DNA from: Haemonchus contortus
Lineage: Eukaryota; Nematoda; Chromadorea; Rhabditida; Trichostrongylidae
DNA length: 64,000 nucleotides
NCBI GenBank assembly: GCA_000469685.2
Contig: LS997565.1
Span: 5,963,005 to 6,027,004, forward strand
Direction: 5' to 3'
A program made the translations under genes and the position numbers. Shown one piece after another: positions 1-10,849 of the stretch. Positions within the stretch are counted from its first letter, which is position 1. Each line of letters begins with the position of its first letter. The notes beneath the pieces were generated by a model. The model did no database searches. It was not told where the DNA came from and saw nothing but the letters and a program-made list of their open reading frames with translations.

Positions 1-221
1 GCTCATCAACGAATGGACAACAGTCACAGATGACTTCCATAGATATCTGTTGAGCTTGGTTCTGCGAAAGCCCTTACAAATACCACTCAAATTCTTTCTA
101 AACCGAACCACAGCTGTTGCCGAGCTAGTTCACAGCGAATGACGATGCTCAGCAGCTCATCAGCTTGTATCTTAACCTAGACTGGTGAGTATCAATAACC
201 GGGTGCTTTCATATTCCGCGA

Positions 222-328
222 TTTGGCGAGCGATCGGTCGCACGACTGGTCGCGCGACCGGTTGCGAACCAATCGAGCGAGCGACCGAGCGACCAGTCGC
301 GCGACTGGTCGCTCGGTCGCTCGCCAAA
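222..328. repeat. Short GC-rich foldback element
   Basis: The ends TTTGGCGAGCG and CGCTCGCCAAA are inverted, and the interior is a chain of GCGACCAG/CTGGTCGC blocks that pair with each other. The sequence just right of it (GGACTATGAAAGCAGCC, about 333-349) recurs at about 12175-12191 upstream of gene A. The element therefore probably inserted into a copy of the gene-family flank. No coding potential is seen. Confidence 0.6.
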
Positions 329-754
329 CCGTGGACTATGAAAGCAGCCACTTGCTTCTCTCATTATTTTCTAAGAAGCGTACATATATTAGGACTCATC
401 TATCAACTATTAGGTGACTTAATGGTCTCTATTGTGAACCACAACATATGTCCAACTTGTCCAACTGTCCGTCAGTTTTTTCAGTTATTGTAGACCGGAG
501 CTGCGGCGGCCGCAAATTTGAGTTCCGAGCGATCATCAAGTTTCCTATTGCAAAGATGATGTTCCACAGCAGGAAACAGATGATAATCGGACGGAACAAG
601 CTGAGAAGCGTAAATCTCTTCGATCACGCTGGAACGCTCAGGAAATAGCAAAGCGGTCAAGTTGATTCAAAAATCATTGATCATCATACAATTATGCTTA
701 GGTTCAAGTTAGGGAATTCACGAGAATGTGAACGCAGGATTTGCAAGAAAGTAA

Positions 755-1143
755 AGCACTATTTTTCCTTTACTGCCCCACTTTGTCGAGAATGAGCTGA
801 ATTTCTATCAAATTTTTTTCAAGAAATGAAACCGACTAAAAACTTGCCTAGAGGGGTAATTCGACCTTTAGAACACGAATATCGCATCCATTTGTCATGA
901 AAACTTTGTGCTTCATTTTTAGGGGCAAGTTTTTAGCAAGATTGGTGACCCAGCTCCATTTGACGCCGGCGCCTGTGACGCGAGCGCTAGACATCTTTAT
1001 GATAAGCGGATGGGATATTCGTGTTCTACGAGTCAAATTACCCCTCTAAGCAACGTTCTAGTCGGTTTCACCTTCTTGAAAAAAATTCGATAGAAATCCA
1101 GCCCATTCTCGAGAAAGTGGGGCAGTAAAGGGTAAATAGTGCC
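755..1143. repeat. Foldback element (MITE), Merlin-like ends
   Basis: Two arms of about 140 bp (755-895 and 1000-1143) are inverted, imperfect copies of each other. Both begin GCACTATTT and run on through CTTTACTGCCCCACTTT to GAACACGAATATC. Ends and internal motifs resemble the foldback at 60741-61125 and the terminal arms of the Merlin-type element at 24297-26125, so it is probably a non-autonomous derivative of that family. No 8-bp target duplication is apparent here. The minus-strand reading frame across it is a by-product of the palindrome. Confidence 0.65.
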
Positions 1144-3320
1144 ATGTGCGCTTCCCCTTGCGAATTCGCAACCTCTAGAGTCCCTACAACCCCATCAGTA
1201 CTCGTCCGGTATTGGGTGTGTACGCCGGCAGAGCCCATTTGAGGTCTACATATATCACGCCCGCCCGCTGAATTTTCTCGGTGAGCATCTTCGAGCTAAG
1301 CGCAGGCCTTGCCTGCCATAAGAGAAACTCTGTTCGAGCTAGGAATCCTGGTACATCTTGGCCGCCTGTATCTTCACCTCTTCTTCTAGTTGCCTACTGC
1401 TCACCTTCCCACTTTCCTCCGAATTGTACTGCAACAGAAAAAGGGAACCACTACGACTTTCTACCGCCATCCTTCTTACATGTCTTTTCCCCTTAGACAG
1501 CAGTCCATTAAGCTTAAAGTTGCGCACAGTCAAAGTATACGTGCTTAATCCTGTAGAACCTAATCTCATGACTGGGGCGCAAACCAACAAGGTGCACACA
1601 CTCCCACACAAAGAGCGTCCCCTATTTCTTAGAGATTTTTCAGTCCAGCAGCGTTCCTCACTGAAATATGAACAAAATCTTGTTTATAAACGAGTAGATG
1701 ATTTTTTTTCATGTCCCTACGATCAATATTATCTAAATCTTCTAGACTGGACTTTCAACATTTTGACGGCTGGTGGGGAAGAGCTGTTAACTAAAGAAAG
1801 AGCTCGACGTAGTGCAGCACTGCTCATTCATCTCAAACCAAGAATGAAGTTCTCGACGGAAAGCCTAATTACATTATACAAATTGAATATATTATCTCAA
1901 ATAATATATTCACTTTGTTCTGTGGAATTTTTTTCTTGGACGGTACATATGTACGTACAGTACACCGAGTCCCCTCCGCTATACCACTCTTCATCAAATA
2001 GACTAGCATTTATCAAACTACTTTATGAAGTAAGTATGGAGGAAATTACAACTCGTTTCTCTCTCCTTCTGAGAAGCAGTGAAGGCGAACTCCACGCAAA
2101 GCGGAATCAATAGGAGCTACCACTCAGTAGCACCTTACCAAGGAGCTCCTACCAAACAGCCATCACAACAAAATCGGTGAATCATTAAAGCGAGTCATTA
2201 AAGCGTATCATCAAGTATCTAGCTTTGTTTGGACTCCTGTTCGGACACTCCGATAAACCAAATGCACAATTTTTTCCAGAATCGAAAGACAGGCATTGTA
2301 GTTCTGCATCATATGTATCAAACCAAGAATGAAGTTCTTGACGGAAGGTTGGAGCAATGAAGACGGATTATCGTAATAAGGAATGTTGTTGATGCTGGAG
2401 TGAAAAAAATTACTGCTCAGAAATAGCTCTGTCTAAGGGACGAGGGGCACCACCTCTCCACCTGTTCAATGAGAGTTCAGGTACCAAAATCATACAGAAG
2501 TTGACAAAATGCGTACAATTTGCAGTGGTATCTCAGCATCTATTTCAATGAGTGCGCACGAGAATCAACTATCATTACAGTAAAGTCAGAGTTTACAAAC
2601 ATTCACACTTTTATTTCTACTCGCAGTATCTACTTCCTAGGTAACGTGATCGACATTGTATTCCAGGGTTCAGGTGCCTGATCTGAAAGGGGAATAGAAG
2701 AGCTCTAAATCAGGGGCGTCTCAATACCGTTAGTATCCCAAGTGCAGGACTAAACGACCTTCCACCCTTCCATGTTTGGGGCTTCACAGCCTTCATTAAC
2801 GGTGACATTGCCTCTAAGGCAATTCAGCGTACCGCACAGCATTCCATCAGTGGGTAACTTTTCTAGAACTGTCTTGCAGGAAGGGACCTGATAATGACTG
2901 GGAATAAGGCGACCATTTTTGCTTTTTTTGCTTTCCAATTATGTGGCATGGAAAGTGTCATCCCGCGAGGCCCATAGTTGAGCAGCGACATTGGCTCTGG
3001 ATGTACAACATATGTACTAGACATAGAGCCGTAACTCCTGACCTTCACTCTCGCTCAGAACTACAGACGTTTCTCCCTAGAATAGCCCTAGCAGTGTTGA
3101 TTTCAAAACTTGGCAGCTATCAGAGCAATCGTATTCCGGTCCACTCGATAACAAACGAGGGACCTCACCATTAAAAAACTGTCATCTGCAGCCAGAACAT
3201 CTTATGAATTAGCAAATCTAATTTCATCTGTTCAGTACTAGAACAAGCTCAGAGAAGTTTATTGTAACAATACAGATTGCGATTAAAAAATAAACTAGTA
3301 CCGCGTTCGTCGTTCGCTAA
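1144..3320. other. Intergenic stretch without a supportable gene
   Basis: There is an open frame at 1358-2113 (251 codons), but it has no recognisable domain, no signal peptide and no splice context, and its composition looks non-coding. The phrase ACCAAGAATGAAGTTCT with a following GACGGAA occurs twice (about 1838 and 2320), so part of the stretch is a short dispersed repeat. The right end holds a minus-strand AATAAA (3258-3263) that fits the gene at 3321-4518. Confidence 0.4.
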
Positions 3321-4518
3321 CTACTTTGGACCAAGCCTAGGTACAGGTGTTGTCGATTCAATCGAGGTGACTTGGAAGGGATCTCTGACTGCTTGTCCTG
3401 TGCCGCTTGAGGTGACAGTTGTTTTGCCGTCAACCGTCTTGTAAATATACGTCTCATTGTTGATGCTGATGCAGAACTCTTCCGTGTACTTCCCATCAAC
3501 ATATGTACACGATTTCGCAGTAGAAATTGAAGTTGCTCCTGGGAACGTGGCGTTGTAGCGTTTCCCGTTGATATCCGCTGTGACGGTCATATTTCCATTG
3601 TCAATACTAATGCTGACGCCCGAACTATGAGCTGACTTAAAAGTGTTATCAATCGTTTCCTGTAGATGCCTCCACCAGTCGTCTTGGAATATTCGACCCT
3701 GAATACGAGTTCAGTATTGGAAAAGACAGTACTAGAAAGTAACTAGCCGTATTTCAGGTATTAGCCTAGGTATTCCGTAGAATTCGGGATTCAGTTCATT
3801 GTGTACAGAAAGTCTAAATCGCTTTTCCGGAGAGGAAATGAGGTAGTCAACAGCAGTCTACAGTAAAAGCTGCAGCTTCCTCTGGAAAGTGCCTAAGAGG
3901 CTTAGCACCCTTAGACTTCTTCAACACACAGGTAGAGATGAAGGGATCAGACTCTGCAGACGGTTCTCAACTATACCAACTATACTATACTAGTGTTAAC
4001 TATTGGCCATATTATACGATCGGACCGCCGCCCAAATGAAATGGTTCATGCCTCCCAATCCTCTAGGATCGGTCAGGTAGTACGTTACTAAGCTCATCGG
4101 AGATGGGGAAGGGGAGGGAGGGGGGGGGGGGGGGGGTAAGAGGTGGGTAAAAAGATAAAAAGACTGACTAATCCACTGACTTTACTCTTCTTCAAGTCAC
4201 TCATAGGTTTAACAGCCATTCGGAAGCTCAACAATTTTGAAAAGAATTCGAATGTCTGAACGATATGGCTGCTAACCGGCAGGCAGTTAATTCTCCACCG
4301 TTTATTTACTTACTGGAAAATGACCAAATGGTACCATATTGTATCCGGGATAGTACGGATTCCAGTAGGAGTTAAATGGCCAGTAAGCCCATCCATTGGC
4401 CTGGAACATACATATGCATGTAAATCATTGTAAATCAATCAAAAGGCGATGCACAACGAAAAACTCTAACCTGAGCTGTGAATAGGAAAATGAGGGAGAT
4501 TGCTAAGGCGGAACGCAT
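3321..4518 (-). CDS. Small secreted Trp/Tyr-rich protein, three exons
   Basis: Three minus-strand exons join in frame: 4471-4518 (16 codons), 4314-4400 (29 codons) and 3321-3698 (125 codons plus stop), 170 aa in all. Exon 1 reads MRSALAISLIFLFTAQ, a signal peptide, and ends at a GTTAG donor. Exon 2 follows a TTCCAG acceptor and is dense in Trp, Tyr, Pro and Asn (WAYWPFNSYWNPYYPGY). Exon 3 follows ATTCAG, starts GRIFQDDWWRHLQ, and has a beta-rich, Asn-X-Ser/Thr-bearing body with two Cys before a Pro/Arg tail. All junctions are phase 0 with GT..AG ends. A TATA box lies upstream at 4557-4564 and a polyadenylation signal downstream at 3258-3263. I do not recognise the family. The signal peptide suggests an excreted/secreted or cuticle product. 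Gene structure is well supported; the function is unknown. Confidence 0.72.
4120..4136 (+). repeat. G homopolymer (17 nt)
   Basis: A run of 17 G lies inside the 615-bp second intron of the 3321-4518 gene (C run on the coding strand). Length may be unreliable in an assembly. Confidence 0.8.
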
Positions 4519-4556
4519 TTCTGCTGCCAGTGGATGAATAACACAATGTTGGGGCA

Positions 4557-4564
4557 TTTATAAA
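4557..4564 (-). promoter_or_regulatory. TATA box of the secreted Trp/Tyr-rich gene
   Basis: On the minus strand the palindromic TTTATAAA lies about 40 bp upstream of the ATG at 4518, in the same position as the TATA boxes of the four CAP genes. Confidence 0.6.
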
Positions 4565-4599
4565 GCTCACATGAATAAGCAGTTGACTAATGATTATTC

Positions 4600-6197
4600 A
4601 TCTAACAATCAGATATGACGTCTAAATTATCCGCAAACATACCAATGGGAAATTGCATAAACTATCTTGTTTCGAAATCATTACTGCTATCCATCAATAC
4701 TGTAGAATCGTATCCCGTTACCACCAAAATCATGATTGAAGCTATCTAATTTACTCCTCATCTGAGCATAGGTACTTTGTGTACCGCTCACTTTTAATAG
4801 CCACCTCTGTGTGCCGATAAAGAGACAAAGCCTTCAGGCATTAATAAATCCCGTCTGGTATTCTGGCTGTCCATAGTAGGGTCGGGCATCATTGAGAAAT
4901 TCTGAGCAGTCCTTAAATCAGCTGATCCAACGCGACTGCGTCAGTGACAATTTGCCCACAATGCTTCCATGTGACAGTAATATATAAGTAAACCTATATG
5001 ACATGAGTCATATTCCATACACAAAGGTCCGACAAGGGTTGTGTACGCACCCAATGTGCTAAGAAATCTTCTCTGGTTCGATAACGAGGTCGTACGAAAG
5101 TGATAAAGTGGGTGGTGTCACCAAGTTGAAGGTAATCCAACCCTGAAGAGGGTCTGTCTGATACAGACCTTAACTTTCATTTTCCCATCCTTGGACTGTC
5201 TGAGTAGTTTCTACACGAATTTCCTAGGAAAAGCCTCGTCAGTGGAAATTCTTGAAAACAATTCAACATAAAAACAAAGAAGGAGGGCATTGTAATGCAC
5301 TGGGGTTCAGCCAGAACTATCTGTAGGCACGCTGAGAGCGCTCGCGCGATGCAATAGTCAATGTTTTGGGAGATTCAGCGGACGTTGCGCAACGGAAGTC
5401 CTAGCATCACACAACCACATACTTTTTTCTCTTGAAAAACGGCTCTCAGCAGCTTCAATTGCTTTGGTGAAAGCCATCGTGTGATCTGGAGCCAAGCACT
5501 CGTAGGCTCTTATTCATGCACACTACCAGTCCAGTAGGGAACTGGCCTAAAAACGGACTCACACCGTTCGCTAGCCTTCTGCTGAATCAAAGTAGCTACT
5601 CGATTCTTTTATTTGGCCAAGGAAAGGGATATACTTTTCTTTTTTGACCTGCTGGAATTCAAACACGAGCAATAGAGCACTGGCTTCGCAAGGTTCTCGA
5701 TCGAAAGGTAGAGGGATCTTCCTGCTGTCGACCAATCCTGTCATTGACCAATCCCATTTAGAGGATGCACCCCTGCTTTCGACTTCCATTCAGAACGGCA
5801 GTGACGTTTTGAATCCTTATATCGTCTGTACAATGAATTGCGATGGTAACCGATATAGGCGCCTTGGCTTTTATGCCCTTGATCACTCTGGTACTAAATG
5901 ACCGACCGTGGAGAGATAGGAGACTAGTTGATCTGGATGAACACCTTCCGGAATAGGATCATCATAGGAGGCACGTGGTATGTGGTGCGCGCCGCTCGCC
6001 ATAACACTACTACCGCTCCAAAGCTCTCGAATAATATAACTATTTGGTTTTTCAATGATTCATTCAATAATCATGCTCGCTTAATGGTAATGGCGATTAT
6101 TCGTGATTATTATGCCTTGAAATACACCCAGCAGACTAATTTTATGAATGAAGAAGTAAGGCATCCACAACCCCACAAAAACCCGGTATCTTTTATA
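4600..6197. other. Intergenic stretch, nothing recognised
   Basis: Only short frames are present, such as a minus-strand one at 5571-5789 and a plus-strand one at 5644-5901. They overlap each other, and neither shows a domain or credible splice sites. Confidence 0.4.
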
Positions 6198-6199
6198 TA

Positions 6200-6766
6200 C
6201 AGGGGTGCCCAAAAAAAGAGACACCATGCATGGGGCCTAATCCAGGGGGAATACGTCGCACCGATTGAAGCAGCAGAAGAATGTGATTGAGTAAATTGTA
6301 CTAAGAATGTTGCTTGATGAAAGGAAGCAGAAACCCATGTGGTTCCTATATCGCCATCAAAATATGAAGCCATCTGCCATTACGGACGCGCTCAAGACGA
6401 CTTATGGGATATCGGTGGGCAACAAGCAGATACGCAACTTTCTCAGTCGAGTCGCTCACGGACAGATTCCTGGGCATCGTCGCTAAGGATCTGGAAGACC
6501 GCTGACTTCCTGTAGCCCCGACAACTCCACAATGGTCAGCGACGTCGTGGGAGACGAGCCGATCTCGCCGACGTCAGACGACATCAAATTTGCGTGGCAA
6601 AAACTTTCGATTTTGTCCGTGCGGAAGGCCACTGAAGAATTTCGTGATCGAGTACAATGTATTCTTGATTTTGCGGGTGGTAATATTCAGTCAGGGTTTA
6701 ATAAAGTTTGATTACATTGGTGGTACAAGAAGAGCAGTGAAAGTGTCTCTTTTTTGGGCACCCCTG
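6200..6766 (+). mobile_element. Internally deleted mariner-family transposon
   Basis: Terminal inverted repeats of about 25 bp start CAGGGGTGCCCAAAAAAAGA at 6200 and end as its reverse complement at 6766, differing by one base in the A/T run. TA flanks both sides (6198-6199 and 6767-6768), the usual Tc1/mariner target. The 567-bp interior keeps pieces of a transposase. Near 6300-6500 there is an N-terminal helix-turn-helix part, and at about 6620-6700 a C-terminal tail reads EEFRDRVQCILDFAGGNIQ in one frame. The catalytic middle is missing. It is a non-autonomous relic. Confidence 0.8.
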
Positions 6767-7029
6767 TATATACCAGTTTGGCTATGCACGCTAACGCGCG
6801 CAGTATATGTCGACGGCCACTTATCCACGATGGAGTCATTCAGCGGAATGTTGGATAATCAGAATAAGATTGTTCTCTCTAGATTCGAACGCTGAACTGC
6901 TGAGAGCATCACGCTCGATATATTTGAGCAGAGTTATTAGTGGTTGATCATAGCTCCACTTTAGTGCAAACCCTTCCCACAATAAACTTGACCACCCTTC
7001 TTTTGACTGCTCCAAACCATTTTTCCGCA

Positions 7030-9190
7030 TTCCGGAAAGTTTTTGAAGAGATGAGTTTTTGGTCCTAGCCCCGCTTTCAGGTGCCAGCTCCGCCCCCTTC
7101 GAGGACTAAACTACATTTGTTCTAGTTCCTCCTTCCATTTTTCCCCGCGTTCTAGAACGTTTCTGAACAGAGTTGTGAAATTTTGGACTACTCCCCGCCC
7201 ACTTTGGTGCCAGCCCCGCCCACTCCGAGGATTCGGCCACACTCGTTCCATTACCTCTAACCACTTTTTTCCCACACTCTAGAACGTTTCTGAACAGAGT
7301 TATGCAATTTTGATTTAAGCCCCGCCCACTTTCGGGATTTGACCACATTTGTTCTCACATTTGTTCTTTTACCCCTTGACACTTTTTTCCCGCACTCTAG
7401 AACGTTTCTGAACAGAGTTGTGAAATTTTGAACTACTCCCCCGCCCACTTTGGTGCCAGCCCCGCCCACTCCGAGGATTTGGCCACACTCGTTCCATTAC
7501 CTCTAACCACTTTTTTCCCACACTCTAGAACGTTTCTGAACAGAGTTATGCTATTTTGATCTAAGCCCCGCCCACTTTGGTGCCAGCCCCGCCCACTTTC
7601 GGGATTTGACCACATTTGTTCTCACATTTGTTCTTTTACCCCTTGACACTTTTTTCCCGCACTCTAGAACGTTTCTGAACAGAGTTGTGAAATTTTGAAG
7701 TACTCCCCCGCCCACTTTGGTGCCAGCCCCGCCCACTCCGAGGATTTGGCCACACTCGTTCCATTACCTCTAACCACTTTTTTCCCACACTCTAGAACGT
7801 TTCTGAACAGAGTTATGCTATTTTGATCTAAGCCCCGCCCACTTTGGTGCCAGCCCCGCCCACTTTCGGGATTTGACCACATTTGTTCTCACATTTGTTC
7901 TTTTACCCCTTGACACTTTTTTCCCGCACTCTAGAACGTTTCTGAACAGAGTTGTGAAATTTTGAACTACTCCCCCGCCCACTTTGGTGCCAGCCCCGCC
8001 CACTCCGAGGATTTGGCCACACTCGTTCCATTACCTCTAACCACTTTTTTTCCACACTCTAGAACGTTTCTGAACAGAGTTATGCAATTTTGATTTAATC
8101 CCCGCCCACTTTGGTGCCAGCCCCGCCCACTTTCGGGATTTGACCACATTTGTTCTCACATTTGTTCTTTTACCCCTTGACACTTTTTTCCCGCACTCTA
8201 GAACGTTTCTGAACAGAGTTATAAATTTTTGATCTAAGCTCCGCCCACTTTCGGGGTTTCACCACATTTGTTATTTTACACCTTGACACCTTTTTGCCGC
8301 ATCCCAGAACGTTTCTGAACAGAGTTATAAATTTTTGATCTAAGCCCCGCCCACTTTGGTGCCAGCCCCGCCCACTTTCGGGGTTTCACCACATCTGTTA
8401 TTTTACACCTTGACACCTTTTTGCCGCATCCCAGAACGTTTCTGAATAGAGTTATAAATTTTTGATCTAAGCTCCGCCCACTTTGGTGCCAACCCCGCCC
8501 ACTTTCGGGGTTTCACCACATTTGTTATTTTACACCTTGACACTTTTTTGCCGCATCCCAGAACGTTTCTGAATGGAGTTATACATTTTTGATCTAAGCT
8601 CCGCCCACGTTGGTGCCAACCCCGCCCACTTTCGGGGTTTCACCACATTTGTTATTTTACACCTTGACACTTTTTTGCCGCATCCCAGAACGTTTCTGAA
8701 TAGAGTTATAAATTTTTGATCTGAGCCCCGCCCACTTTGGTGCTAACCCCGCATTCTATAACTTTTCCGAACGAAGTTACACTCATTTTTGAAAAGTAGC
8801 TTTCACCTCAACGCACGCCCCGCCCCTCGTGGGCGGAGCTTCGCTATACTTATGCATGCTCAGCACGCATAAGGCCTTGCTCACTCTTATCATTTCTTTT
8901 CCTGGCCTCGACGCCTTCGTTAAATCGAGTTATGAATCTCTGCGGAAAGTACCGCCCACTGCGAGAACGCTCCGCCCAACGCCGGTAAATTTCCTTTATT
9001 TTGATTGTTGACCCATCCCTCACCTTTGCACATTTTTTCCGGTGTCTGGAATGTTATGAGACCGAATTAGAAGAATTCGCCCATGACCCCTCCCAATTCC
9101 GGCGCATGCCCCGCCCCTTGGGGGTGGGGCTCCGCTAGGCTCACGTGTGCTCTGTTGCACTTACCCTATGCTCAACTCATTCCAAACTTG
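7030..9190. repeat. GC-rich minisatellite with 267-bp higher-order period
   Basis: Repeats of about 130 bp contain CCCCGCCCACTTTGGTGCC and TAGAACGTTTCTGAACAGAG. Between about 7200 and 8200 two alternating versions form a 267-bp higher-order unit: identical landmarks fall at 7348, 7615, 7882 and 8149. From 8220 to 8750 a different, shorter version (about 120 bp) with GTTATTTTACACCTTGACAC takes over. Diverged copies continue to about 9180. The many short minus-strand frames here are products of the repeat and not genes. Confidence 0.85.
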
Positions 9191-9235
9191 ACCCGACTCC
9201 TCCAGGTGTGTCTTCACGTTATATCGAATTTCCGT

Positions 9236-9279
9236 ACAAACAAACAAACAAACAAACAAACAAACAAACAAACAAACAA

Positions 9280-9311
<32 letters not shown>

Positions 9312-9312
9312 A
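9236..9312 (+). repeat. (ACAA)n followed by (ACAG)n microsatellite
   Basis: About 12 copies of ACAA pass into about 7 copies of ACAG, then AGCGCTTTATATATAGTAAG. A similar end (AGCGCACTATATATAGAAGG) closes the insertion in gene D at about 54,922-54,941. The microsatellite is therefore probably the 3' tail of a dispersed element that includes the minisatellite before it. Confidence 0.75.
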
Positions 9313-10025
9313 GCGCTTTATATATAGTAAGGATATATAAAAAGTGGGGAAGGACGGGGAGGGGGAGGAGGTGGGAGGGCATTAAGTGCGTCTGAGAACC
9401 CGCGCGGCAAAAGTTCGTGACGATTTGTATGACTCTGCCGCCAATTTTCGGGGAAGAAACTTGAAGTAGAGTGTTAGGTTAATGCATAATTATTGCGGAT
9501 TTTTCCGCGACTTCTTTTCCCTCGATAAAATTGAATTTTAAAACTCGGGATTTTTGTAGAAATAATCTTCTCGCTTTCCTTAACAGAAATAGGTCTAGAA
9601 AATCATCCTCATATACGCCATATTATGCTCTATTACTTCGAGAAATGTTGAAAGGTGTCCTACTCATAACGTGATCTCAACTAAGCTCTCGGCGATGTTA
9701 CAGTCAGCCAAAGCCGAACAAGGAATGGAATCTGCTTCTGCGGTCGCCCTATTCACCAACAAATATTCCTATGGATTATCACGTCAATCGCCCTTTGATG
9801 AATTGGTTAACAAACACAACTTTCGACAAGGTGGATGGCTTGCTAGCCAACGTCAAGGCGTGATCGCCTCTAGGATCGAAACTTCTTCGCCAGTGGAATC
9901 CGACCGCCTAGCAAATGGGAGGCAGTGCTTGACGTAGATGGTGGATATGCTCCGAAGCAATTATTTGAACATGTCTTTACTAGATATTTCTACATTGACC
10001 TAATAGTTCACTAGGTGATCCTTCT

Positions 10026-10240
10026 AATCTACTCTACTTCAAATTTGGGCCCCAATGATAGGCGCTTAAGTCGTCCGAATCGTTACGAACTTTGCCGGAC
10101 GCATGTAAGTCCTTATACCCGGGTGTGTGTCAAGTCGTGCGTCCGAGGGTGCGCGCGGCAAATTGCGCGGCGAAGTTCGTGGCGTATTTGGACGACTCCG
10201 GCGCCTATTATTGGGGCCCAAATCTGGAGTAAGGTAGATT
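10026..10240. repeat. Foldback element, 215 bp
   Basis: The two halves are inverted copies with arms of about 95 bp. The ends are AATCTACTCTACTTCAAATT and the complement of AATCTACCTTACTCCAGATT, followed by GGGCCCCAAT. A partial second copy starts at about 10255 and runs to about 10400. Related pieces occur at about 9400-9470 and 43255-43420. Confidence 0.7.
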
Positions 10241-10254
10241 AGTAAGGTCAGCTG

Positions 10255-10400
10255 ATCCTACTATTCTACTGTACTTCGAAATTGGACCCAAATAATAGGC
10301 GCTAAAGTCGTCAGAATAGGTATGGGTTTCGCCGCGCAATTTGCCGCGCGCACCCTCGGACGCACGACTTGACCGTCCCCCCTCATACCCAGCTTCGGGT
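10255..10400. repeat. Truncated copy of the 215-bp foldback element
   Basis: It starts CTACTATTCTACTGTACTTC and continues through AATAATAGGCGCTAAAGTCG into a GCGCGC-rich core. This matches one arm of the element at 10026-10240, but the second arm is lost. Confidence 0.6.
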
Positions 10401-10849
10401 GCCTCACTGTATGTCGTTTTGTGTGTAAGCCACGGAGGCGCCATTAGTTGCGGGAAACGTCACTAGGGCACGGTGACAAAGGTATTATGAAATAGAAACC
10501 TACTAATACTGCCTGTATTGATCCCTTAATTAGTAAGGATTATATAATTGACATTGAATCATAAACTCCCCTTTTTCTCCCGCAGAATAAGCATATAAGG
10601 ATTCTTTCAGTCCCAGGGCGATGAGACATTCCAAGAGAAAACTACCCATGGCAATCAGACATCATCAAACATCAAACACTGTGCGAACTGTTTTCCATTG
10701 AATCTCTAATGCGCTGTAATTATTGTAATTGTAATTATAATTCCTGTAATTGGATTCAATTTTATCTTTGTGGAAATTATGTTTCCATTGTGCTTATGAG
10801 AAAGATTGTAGTTCAGTGTTTTGGATATGTAATGCACGCGTTAGCGTGC

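Noticed and set aside
1358..2113. A 251-codon plus-strand frame
   Set aside because: No domain, signal peptide or splice context, and it contains dispersed repeat text. It could be chance in AT-rich DNA, so it is not called as a gene.
7106..8149. Seven similar minus-strand frames of 60-80 codons
   Set aside because: They repeat at the 267-bp minisatellite period and have no start or splice signals; they are by-products of the repeat.
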